This document shows positions 1-5,437 of a DNA stretch of 5,625 nucleotides, one piece after another. The position numbers and the translations under genes are program-made. Position 1 is the first letter of the stretch. Each line of letters starts with the position of its first letter. The DNA is from DRVP01 sp964604045 (GTDB taxonomy: Archaea; Thermoproteota; Bathyarchaeia; Bathyarchaeales; Bathycorpusculaceae): assembly GCA_964604045.1 (NCBI GenBank), contig CAZRXM010000055.1, forward strand, positions 1-5,625, given 5' to 3'. The notes under the pieces are model-generated. The model had not been told where the DNA came from and made no database searches. It saw only the letters and a list, made by a program, of their open reading frames with translations.

Positions 1-51
1 GGCGTTGGACGGGTGGCTGAAGCAATTAAAACTTTAGGCCTATGGCCTTAA
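1..51 (+). CDS. C-terminal tail of an unidentified protein (partial)
   Basis: Frame 1 is open from the window edge to a TAA at 49-51 and encodes 16 residues ending in KTLGLWP. The other two plus frames hit stops within the first 36 bases, so this is the most likely reading frame of an upstream gene entering from the left. The piece is too short to assign to a family. It lies about 125 bases before the GINS gene on the same strand, and promoter-like elements sit between them, so it is probably a separate transcription unit or the distal gene of one. That it is coding at all is an inference from the open frame. Confidence 0.45.
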   Translation, partial: GVGRVAEAIKTLGLWP

Positions 52-85
52 TGAAATTCTAAAGCGCCTAAAGCCCCAGTACAAA

Positions 86-102
86 CTTTAAAAATCTTTA
101 AA
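86..102 (+). repeat. Two CTTTAAA repeats one helical turn apart
   Basis: CTTTAAA occurs at 86-92 and again at 96-102, so the two copies start exactly 10 bases apart in an AT-rich intergenic stretch. They could be upstream TATA-type elements or a site bound on one face of the helix. Chance is also plausible in such AT-rich DNA. No function is shown. Confidence 0.3.
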
Positions 103-128
103 TCTCTTGTCGCATTTTCTAGACTACA

Positions 129-140
129 CTTTTTATATCC
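129..140 (+). promoter_or_regulatory. Candidate TATA box of the GINS-MCM operon
   Basis: CTTTTTATATCC is the best archaeal TATA-like element before GINS. Archaeal transcription usually starts about 25 bases downstream of the TATA centre, which predicts a start near 158-162 and a leader of only about 15-20 bases. That leader would still include the purine-rich ribosome-binding site at 162-169. The alternative TTTAAA elements at 86-102 would give a longer leader. Confidence 0.5.
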
Positions 141-161
141 CAACTCAGAGTAGAATCGGTT

Positions 162-169
162 GGAAGGGG
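162..169 (+). promoter_or_regulatory. Shine-Dalgarno-like site deciding the GINS start
   Basis: GGAAGGGG ends 7 bases before the TTG at 177, a normal spacing, but 13 bases before the ATG at 183, which is long. The site therefore favours the TTG start. The match to the archaeal consensus GGAGGTGA is imperfect. Confidence 0.5.
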
Positions 170-176
170 AAAGCGG

Positions 177-764
177 TTGCAGATGGGTGTTGCGGGAAAA
201 ATTAAAGCCTTAGACTTTATGTTTGAAAACTCGCTGGTTAAGGTTATAGCTAACCGCAACTGCCCGGAAATCAAGCTTGCTGGGTTAACTGTAGGCCCTT
301 TTGAGGAAGGAAACGAGTACGAGGTTCTTTTCTGGGTAGCACGGGAGCTTGAAAAGTTTGGGGTTGTTCGCTTCCGAAGCGAGGAAATTCTGGATTCAAA
401 CAAGCTTTTCAAGATTCACTGGAAGGAGCGGGTTCAACCAGCTGGGCAGATATCAGAACTTCCAAAGGACTTTTATCCAAAACTACGCAGGTACATGGCA
501 AAACTAAGCGTAGAGGCCGCTAACTCTCCGGAAAAAATACGTGAATACGAAAAAGTGAAGCAGCTAACAACGGACATTGTGAATTTAAGGTTGAAGAAAA
601 TAATATCTCTGGCTTCAGCTCCAATCCAGATGGAGCACGTGTTGAAAAACCTCACAGCGGAGGAAAGGCTTCTATACGAGCATATTTACAAGCTTATTAA
701 CCAATGGAAAACATGTATTCTGGAGTTTGAAGAGAGGGGGAGAGAGGAGGGCGAAATTGACTGA
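177..764 (+). CDS. GINS complex subunit, Gins23 (Psf2/Psf3) type
   Basis: This is a GINS subunit, part of the complex that joins MCM and a Cdc45/RecJ-like protein to form the archaeal replicative helicase. The 195-residue product begins with the small beta-rich B domain (about residues 18-65) and then the helical A domain (about 70-185). This B-then-A order defines Psf2/Psf3-type Gins23, whereas Gins51 has A before B. The motif AGLTVGPFEEG at 35-45 followed by W53 closely resembles the start of eukaryotic Psf2 (GGDLGPFNPG followed by a similarly placed W), and PKDFYPKL fits the Psf2 P.PYYMEL segment that opens the helical domain. The last 15 residues are charged and probably disordered. The start is TTG 177 by Shine-Dalgarno spacing; ATG 183 would shorten the product by two residues. 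The 3' end overlaps the MCM start. In Sulfolobus, gins23 also directly precedes mcm. The family is secure and the Gins23 subtype is likely. Confidence 0.9.
   Translation: MQMGVAGKIKALDFMFENSLVKVIANRNCPEIKLAGLTVGPFEEGNEYEVLFWVARELEKFGVVRFRSEEILDSNKLFKIHWKERVQPAGQISELPKDFYPKLRRYMAKLSVEAANSPEKIREYEKVKQLTTDIVNLRLKKIISLASAPIQMEHVLKNLTAEERLLYEHIYKLINQWKTCILEFEERGREEGEID
743..750 (+). promoter_or_regulatory. Shine-Dalgarno site for MCM inside the end of GINS
   Basis: AGAGGAGG ends 6 bases before the TTG at 757 and is an almost ideal archaeal ribosome-binding site. It lies downstream of the longer-frame TTG at 727 and so cannot serve that codon. This is the main reason for placing the MCM start at 757. 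Confidence 0.7.
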
Positions 765-2790
765 AGAGGTTGAGGTCATAGATCCACAGGAGCGTTTCCT
801 TGAGCTTTTTAAGACGGAAAAGTATAGGCAGAGGATATCGCAGCTCGCAGTTTCTGGAAAAACTTCGCTGATCGTTGAGTTTGAAGACTTGTTAACTTTT
901 GACCATAGGCTTGCAGACAAGCTTCTGGAGAAGCCAGACGAATACTTAAGGCATGCTGAAAACGCGGCGCAAAATCAACTCGCCATAGAGGCCCCAGAAT
1001 ACGCTGAAAAACAGAAAGTAACGGTTAGAGTAGTCAAGTTGTTGGAGCCTACACCCTTAAGAAAACTCGGTGCAGCTCACATTGGAAAACTCGTGATGAT
1101 TGAAGGCATAGTTGTCCGATCTACTCCCGTACGGCCTATGGTTACGCGGGCGGCTTTCAAATGCCGAGGATGCGGGGAACTAACTTATGTAGATCAAACG
1201 GGCCCGTTTCTCAAAGCGCCCTTCGCTTGTTCAAACCCCCAATGTAGGCGGAAAGGACCTTTCGACTTTTTACAGGAGGAATCCAGTTTTGTTGATTCCC
1301 AAGACCTCCGCGTGCAAGAACGCCCAGAAGATCTACCGCCCGGGCAGCTGCCGCGGACACTTCACATAAAGCTTGTGGGAAGCGAAATAGTTGACGTTGC
1401 CAGGCCAGGAGACCACGTTTCAATAGTCGGAATAGTTCGGGCAGCCGCCCCATCTATGCCCAAAGTTGGAAAACTTCGCGTTTTCGCCCTACATTTAGAC
1501 GCAAACTCCATTGAGGTCTTGGGTAAAGAGCCCGAAGCGACGCTGCCAACTCCTGAAGAGGAAAAACAGATTCTCGAGTTGGCTAGGGACCCTTGGATAC
1601 ATAGGAAAATCATAAACTCCATCGCTCCATCCATCTATGGGTATGAGCACATAAAAGAGGCGATAATGTATCTCCTTTTCGGCGGGGTTTCAAAAAACCT
1701 TCCAGACGTAAACATTAGGGGCGAGTTAAACATTCTCCTCATAGGCGATCCTGGAACAGCTAAATCCCAACTTCTCCAGTATGTGGCGCGGGTCGCCCCA
1801 AGAGGACTATACACTTCTGGCAGGGGGACTACGGCGGCTGGTTTAACGGCTGCTGTTATAAGGGAGAAGGGTGGCGGGATGAGTCTCGAAGCTGGAGCAC
1901 TTGTGCTTGCGGATAAAGGGATAGCGTGCATAGACGAGATAGATAAAATGCGTCCAGAAGACCGGGTTGCGATTCATGAAGCCATGGAGCAGCACACAGT
2001 TTCCGTGGCAAAGGGGGGCATTGTGGCAACTTTAAACGCGAGGACAGCCATACTGGCGGCTGCAAACCCAGCTTTGGGGAGATATGAACCTCGAAGGACT
2101 ATAACTGAGAACATTTCGCTACCCGTTACCATACTCTCAAGGTTTGACCTAATTTTCATTCTGAGGGATGTACCAAACAAGGAGGTTGACAGCAAAATGT
2201 CAGAGCATATCCTCGAAATACACAGAAGGGGCACGACTCCGACGGAGCCGCCCATACCAATGGACCTCCTTAGAAAGTACATAAGTTATGCAAAGACCGT
2301 CAAGCCAATTTTAACCGAGGAAGCGCTGCGCCGAATAAAGGACTTTTACTTGGCGATGCGCTCTGCAAGCGAGTCAGAAGGTTCTCCCATAGCCATAACA
2401 GCCCGCCAATTAGAATCCCTTATAAGGATAGCCGAAGCCAGAGCTAGAGCTGCCCTCCGCACCGAGGTTTTAGCAGAAGATGCGGAAGCCGCCATAAACA
2501 TAATGAAAAAGTCTCTGGAGGAAGTCGGGATAGACTTGTCCTCCCAAAAGATTGATATAGACCTCATAATGACTGGAAAACCGAAAAGCCTCAGAGATAA
2601 GTTGCAAATAATACTTTCGGTTTTGACGGAGATGGAGAGGGAAATAGGCATGGTTGAAAAAGCAGCCCTAATTAACAGGCTTGAAGCGGAATACAACATT
2701 CCAAGGGCTGAAATTGAACGTTTAATCGCCCAACTGCAGAGAGAAGGGACCATCTACGAGCCTAGAGAAGGCTTCTTAAAGAAGACGTAG
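757..2790 (+). CDS. mcm: Replicative DNA helicase MCM
   Basis: This is minichromosome maintenance protein, the hexameric 3'-5' replicative helicase of archaea. The 677 residues match the usual archaeal length, with no intein. The N-terminal DNA-binding region carries a zinc site, C136-X2-C139 and C158-X4-C163, within an OB-fold region up to about residue 260. The AAA+ core has Walker A GDPGTAKS (330-337, K336), Walker B CIDEID (D393, E394), presensor-1 hairpin lysine K419 in VAKGGIV, sensor-1 N437 in AAANP, and arginine finger R462 in SRFD. A winged-helix domain occupies about 613-677. All catalytic residues are present, so the gene looks active. The start is TTG 757, 6 bases after AGAGGAGG; an upstream in-frame TTG at 727 would add ten Arg/Gly/Lys-rich residues but has no ribosome-binding site. 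The gene overlaps the GINS stop by 8 bases, suggesting co-transcription and coupled translation. An assembly gap begins 11 bases after its TAG, so any operon partner beyond is unknown. Confidence 0.97.
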   Translation: MTEEVEVIDPQERFLELFKTEKYRQRISQLAVSGKTSLIVEFEDLLTFDHRLADKLLEKPDEYLRHAENAAQNQLAIEAPEYAEKQKVTVRVVKLLEPTPLRKLGAAHIGKLVMIEGIVVRSTPVRPMVTRAAFKCRGCGELTYVDQTGPFLKAPFACSNPQCRRKGPFDFLQEESSFVDSQDLRVQERPEDLPPGQLPRTLHIKLVGSEIVDVARPGDHVSIVGIVRAAAPSMPKVGKLRVFALHLDANSIEVLGKEPEATLPTPEEEKQILELARDPWIHRKIINSIAPSIYGYEHIKEAIMYLLFGGVSKNLPDVNIRGELNILLIGDPGTAKSQLLQYVARVAPRGLYTSGRGTTAAGLTAAVIREKGGGMSLEAGALVLADKGIACIDEIDKMRPEDRVAIHEAMEQHTVSVAKGGIVATLNARTAILAAANPALGRYEPRRTITENISLPVTILSRFDLIFILRDVPNKEVDSKMSEHILEIHRRGTTPTEPPIPMDLLRKYISYAKTVKPILTEEALRRIKDFYLAMRSASESEGSPIAITARQLESLIRIAEARARAALRTEVLAEDAEAAINIMKKSLEEVGIDLSSQKIDIDLIMTGKPKSLRDKLQIILSVLTEMEREIGMVEKAALINRLEAEYNIPRAEIERLIAQLQREGTIYEPREGFLKKT

Positions 2791-2801
2791 AAAAATGGCG
2801 G

Positions 2802-2901
2802 NNNNNNNNNNNNNNNNNNNNNNNNNNNNNNNNNNNNNNNNNNNNNNNNNNNNNNNNNNNNNNNNNNNNNNNNNNNNNNNNNNNNNNNNNNNNNNNNNNN
2901 N
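2802..2901. other. Assembly gap of 100 N
   Basis: There are exactly 100 undetermined bases, a common placeholder for a scaffold gap of unknown size. The real length is probably larger. The epimerase remnant on the right begins near residue 90-95 of a protein usually of about 360-380 residues, so roughly 270 bases of its 5' end are missing, which would not fit in 100 bases plus the 11 flanking bases. Alternatively the pseudogene is truncated. An ATG at 2795 (ATGGCG) just before the gap has no ribosome-binding site, and its frame cannot be followed through the N run. Confidence 0.95.
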
Positions 2902-3689
2902 TAGTGGAGGAGACACAAACGGCATGCTTGCAACAGCCTTAGCTGCGGCCAAGCTTGGAATACCAGTGAGACATGTTGAAGCCGGCTTAAGAAGCTTCGA
3001 CCTACGCATGCTAGAAAAACACAAGAGGAGGCTGACAGACCATCTGTCCACCTATTTATTTGCACCAACAAAACGCTGAAAACAACTTGAAAAGAGAGTC
3101 CGTTTGGGAAAAATCTATGTGACCGAAAACACTCTAGACGCAGTGGCACAGCATATTCAAGCAGCCGAAAGGAAGTCAAGGATACTTGAGAAAGTGAATT
3201 TTAGCAGGTTTGCGTTGGCGACTATTCACAGGGCGGAAAACGTAAACAACCGGCTGTTTTAAAAGACATCATGGAATCACCTATCCAATCGTTTGCCCAC
3301 TACACCCGCGAACAAAGAAAAGGTTGAAGCAGACGGGGATGTACGCCAAAATCTCGAGGTCTCAGAATCTGCAAGTTTTGCCTCTGGTGGGATATTGGAT
3401 TTTCTGATTCTCATGAAGAAAAGCGAAATAATTCTCACGGATTCAGGAGGCGTACTGGAGAAAGCCACGGCTCCCAGATAAGGAAGCATGTTTTGGTTTT
3501 GCGCTTAACAACTGAAAGACCCGAAGCTGTTGAAGCAGGCTTCACAAGGGTTGTTGGAACCGAGAAGCGTAAAATTTTGGAGGCTGTTAAAGCCGTTTTA
3601 AATGGTCCAGATAAGCTGCCGACGGAATCACTATATGGAGTGGGGATTCAGCCGGGAAAATAGCAAGCATAATTGAAAGGGAAATTTAA
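2902..3689 (+). pseudogene. Decayed UDP-N-acetylglucosamine 2-epimerase (wecB type), 5' end in gap
   Basis: The intact enzyme interconverts UDP-GlcNAc and UDP-ManNAc for surface or N-linked glycans. Pieces of the family appear in order but in changing frames: GGDTN and HVEAGLRSFD (2906-3000), RRLTDHL and LFAPT, KIYVTENTLDA, ATIHRAENV (to 3244), HPRTKKRLK (from 3303), DFLILMKKSE, ILTDSGG, then RLTTERPEAVEAGF, VVGTEK and a C-terminal KIASIIEREI ending in TAA at 3687-3689. A TGA interrupts the frame at 3077-3079, perhaps from CGA. Frameshifts lie near 3251-3256, 3286, 3393-3397, 3475-3476 and 3640-3641; adding one base at each restores the family sequence. Conserved positions have also drifted (the usual MPEE..NR reads MLEKHKR, and VTGNTVIDA reads VTENTLDA), which favours real decay over sequencing error. 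The Asp of GDTN, the Glu of HVEAG and the His of HRAEN survive. The N-terminal quarter is absent. It converges on the PAC2 gene with 8 bases between stop codons. The family is confident; the cause of the lesions is not settled. Confidence 0.88.
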
Positions 3690-3701
3690 AGCCAGCTTTA
3701 A
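3686..3701. repeat. Short palindrome spanning both convergent stop codons
   Basis: TTAAAGC at 3686-3692, CA, then its exact reverse complement GCTTTAA at 3695-3701. The palindrome contains the plus-strand TAA (3687-3689) and the minus-strand TAA (3698-3700). It is AT-rich with almost no loop, so it would be a weak hairpin. It may be a by-product of two facing stop codons. I cannot call it a terminator. Confidence 0.3.
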
Positions 3702-4471
3702 GCGATGTATGTTATCTTCTTATCCTCTTCTCTGCGCATTTCCTCTGCTTGCAACACTCTTTTCTCCTCGATTTTTTGGAGCCTCGCAACCATGTTTTCC
3801 GCCTTAGCGATTTCCTCATCCAAACCGGACAGGTCAACGTTAATGTTCAGAAGTTTTATTAAAACTTCTAAAACGCTTTTAGCCGCCTTCGGGTCGGGCA
3901 GATAGCCCCTGGTTTCGCCTAGAAGACATAGGGCTTCGATTTTCTTGAATGGCGCCAAACCCAAGATCAAACCAGCCGTTCCCACTATGGGGCTTCCTGT
4001 TTGACTTATGATGGCGCCGGCTTTCAAAGCGCTTTCCAAGACATCTTGGCTTGTGGATGCAGCTATAACCTTCGGTTTGTCTTTAGCCTCAACTCTGTAT
4101 CCACCTATGGTTATGACGAGCTTAACGTTTTTCTGTTTAGCAAATTCACATATCACATTGGCTATCTCATATTGCCCCTCAATCGTCTGGGCTTGGCTGT
4201 CTCCTGTGAAAAGGATTAAGTCGTTCGCCCCACCCTCATTTTTCCAGTAGTAAAATACACCTCTTAAGAGCCTAACACTTCCCTTCTTGCTTACCAACAC
4301 GAAATATGGAAAGTGGGGGGAGTAGAGATACGCCAACTTATGGGCTTTTAACTGTTTAACTAAATATCTGACAGCTATTTTTCCGACAAGCCCAAGTCCC
4401 GGAAGCCCCTCAACCAATATAGGATCTTTCAAATCGACTTTCGAAAGTTCTTTGATAAAAGTTTCCTTCAA
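3698..4471 (-). CDS. PAC2-family proteasome assembly chaperone-like protein
   Basis: This 257-residue cytosolic protein belongs to the PAC2 family, which includes eukaryotic proteasome assembly chaperone PAC2 and archaeal PbaA/PbaB. Family signatures are EGLPGLGLVGK at residues 21-31, YSPHFP at 50-55, TGDSQ at 89-93 followed by GQYE, and GTAGLILGLA in the second half. From about residue 215 the chain is a charged helical tail likely to form a coiled coil (AENMVARLQKIEEKR), ending in KKITYIA. PbaB-type proteins are thought to engage the proteasome alpha ring through C-terminal tails with a hydrophobic-Tyr-any ending; here Tyr is third from the end, so the tail is not a canonical HbYX motif. 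The start is TTG 4471, 7 bases after GGAGGAGG, and overlaps the Nop10 stop by 4 bases, so the two are probably translationally coupled. It is the last gene of the operon. The family is secure; the client and exact role are inferred. Confidence 0.9.
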   Translation of the reverse strand: MKETFIKELSKVDLKDPILVEGLPGLGLVGKIAVRYLVKQLKAHKLAYLYSPHFPYFVLVSKKGSVRLLRGVFYYWKNEGGANDLILFTGDSQAQTIEGQYEIANVICEFAKQKNVKLVITIGGYRVEAKDKPKVIAASTSQDVLESALKAGAIISQTGSPIVGTAGLILGLAPFKKIEALCLLGETRGYLPDPKAAKSVLEVLIKLLNINVDLSGLDEEIAKAENMVARLQKIEEKRVLQAEEMRREEDKKITYIA

Positions 4472-4635
4472 CTTGAAACCTCCTCCTTTAACGCCATTCT
4501 GTACTTGAGGTATTTGTCATGAGGTGAAAACTTTGGGGGGTGAGGTACCTTAACTACCCCGCCACAATGGGGGCACTGGTCCTTTTTAAGCGTGTATTGC
4601 CCGCACCTCTCGCATTTTCTTAAAAGCCAAACCAC
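4468..4635 (-). CDS. nop10: H/ACA RNP protein Nop10
   Basis: Nop10 is a small core protein of H/ACA ribonucleoproteins. It binds the pseudouridine synthase Cbf5 and, with Gar1 and L7Ae, supports RNA-guided pseudouridylation of rRNA. The 55-residue product is typical in length. Its N-terminal zinc ribbon has C8-X2-C11 (RKCERCGQYTL) and C21-X2-C24 (QCPHCGG), then the family's linker and helix with PHPPKFSPHDKY and LKYR. The start is GTG 4635, which places the first cysteine at residue 8 as in other archaeal homologs. The GTG shares one base with the TAG stop of aIF2-alpha (TAGTG), and the TGA stop overlaps the TTG start of PAC2 (TTGA). A weak purine-rich site (GAAGGGA) lies just upstream. This context after aIF2-alpha is a conserved archaeal arrangement. 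Confidence 0.95.
   Translation of the reverse strand: MVWLLRKCERCGQYTLKKDQCPHCGGVVKVPHPPKFSPHDKYLKYRMALKEEVSS
4479..4486 (-). promoter_or_regulatory. Shine-Dalgarno site for the PAC2 gene inside nop10
   Basis: On the minus strand GGAGGAGG ends 7 bases before the TTG at 4471. It also encodes KEE near the end of Nop10. The strong site supports the non-ATG start of the PAC2 gene and reinitiation from the overlapping Nop10 stop. Confidence 0.7.
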
Positions 4636-5423
4636 TACTTTTCCCTTCTAAAAGTTCCATGCCCGCCGGCCTTAACAACGTTTGAAATCACGGCTTCAGC
4701 AATCTTCTGCAACACGGATTCCGCGCGCTTATAGTTGTCGGAAGAAACCTCAATACAGTACCTTGGCGCCGCCACAACATAGAACTTTACGTCTGCATCC
4801 CGCACCTTCTCCAACTTTTTAGCGTTTAAAAAAGCTTCCTTGATTACTTTCACACCATCAGGTCTGAGACAGCGAAGTTCAACGATGCCCCTGACCTTCA
4901 CGCTGGGCAGACGTATCTTTTCCCTAGCAACTTCGACAAAGACTTCGGCCAAATCCTCGGGCACACCTATCTTCGTTAAAACCTCCACGCCCTCCATTGC
5001 CGCCTTTTCAAAACCTTCGTACAAGCCATATTTTTCGTCGATAATTGCCCCAGCCTTTTCATAAAGCTCCTCAACGGACAAGCCTATTCTCTCAGCAACA
5101 CTGCGGAGCAAACCCTCAGCTTTACGTTCCCTCTTCCACGAAAGCATCTTTTCAATTTTTTCCCGTTTAGTAACCCTACGAAGGGAAAGATCTATGTGCC
5201 CCTTCTCAGGGTCGACACGCAAAACCTTCAAAACAACTTTTTGTCCTTCCCTTACATAGTCCCGAATATTCCTAATCCATGAAGAGGCAATCTCAGAGAC
5301 GTGTAAAAGCCCCCTCTTATCGTACTCGTCAAGCCTCACATAAGCCCCATAATCTGTAACATCTTCCACCGTGCAAATAACAAGGTCGCCAACTTCAGGC
5401 CACTCCTGCTTCCTCAAAATCAT
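4635..5423 (-). CDS. Translation initiation factor aIF2 subunit alpha
   Basis: This is the alpha subunit of archaeal aIF2, which with the beta and gamma subunits delivers initiator Met-tRNA to the small ribosomal subunit. The 262-residue product is of family length. It has an N-terminal S1/OB domain (about residues 10-85, with DYGAYVRLDEY and the hallmark HVSEIASSWIRNIRD at 41-55, then RVDPEKGHIDLSLRRV), a helical middle domain (about 90-170), and an alpha/beta C-terminal domain binding gamma (about 175-262, with RPDGVKVIKEA and APRYCIEV). S47/S48 lie near the position equivalent to eIF2-alpha Ser51. I prefer ATG 5423: it places the conserved Pro at residue 9, as in Sulfolobus aIF2-alpha (MIYSRSRLP), and GGTG at 5430-5433 lies 6 bases upstream. 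An in-frame GTG at 5441 overlaps the S27e stop (GTGA) and would add six residues. The gene lies between S27e and Nop10, the usual archaeal order. Confidence 0.96.
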   Translation of the reverse strand: MILRKQEWPEVGDLVICTVEDVTDYGAYVRLDEYDKRGLLHVSEIASSWIRNIRDYVREGQKVVLKVLRVDPEKGHIDLSLRRVTKREKIEKMLSWKRERKAEGLLRSVAERIGLSVEELYEKAGAIIDEKYGLYEGFEKAAMEGVEVLTKIGVPEDLAEVFVEVAREKIRLPSVKVRGIVELRCLRPDGVKVIKEAFLNAKKLEKVRDADVKFYVVAAPRYCIEVSSDNYKRAESVLQKIAEAVISNVVKAGGHGTFRREK

Positions 5424-5437
5424 AGAATACACCAGCT

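Noticed and set aside
36..48. Inverted repeat AGGCC-TAT-GGCCT near the end of the upstream gene
   Set aside because: A 5-bp stem with a 3-base loop inside the coding tail and no following T tract is too weak to call a terminator or binding site.
119..412. Minus-strand 97-codon open frame opposite GINS
   Set aside because: It shows no family resemblance, has low-complexity Ser/Thr-rich content, and lies antisense to a well-supported gene and its promoter.
1744..2148. Possible intein in the MCM AAA+ core, a known insertion site in archaea
   Set aside because: Walker A, Walker B, sensor 1 and arginine finger follow at normal spacing, so there is no insertion.
1211..2753. Several minus-strand open frames of 69-135 codons opposite MCM
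   Set aside because: All are mirror frames of the MCM coding sequence without recognisable domains or ribosome-binding sites.
2795..3079. Open frame running from ATG 2795 through the N run into the epimerase remnant
   Set aside because: The frame across the gap is arbitrary because its length is unknown, and the ATG has no ribosome-binding site. It is not evidence for an epimerase start.
3077..3079. TGA in the epimerase as a possible recoded codon, and the frameshifts as programmed
   Set aside because: Five further frame lesions with no common slippery motif, plus loss of conserved residues, make recoding unlikely. Simple decay or sequence error explains all of them.
3293..3481. A 62-codon plus-strand open frame starting at TTG
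   Set aside because: Its first part is out of frame with the epimerase family and only its second half (DFLILMKKSE, ILTDSGG) matches. It is a fragment created by the frameshifts, not a gene.
3705..4250. Plus-strand open frames opposite the PAC2 gene
   Set aside because: They are antisense shadows of a gene with clear family motifs and show no conserved features of their own.
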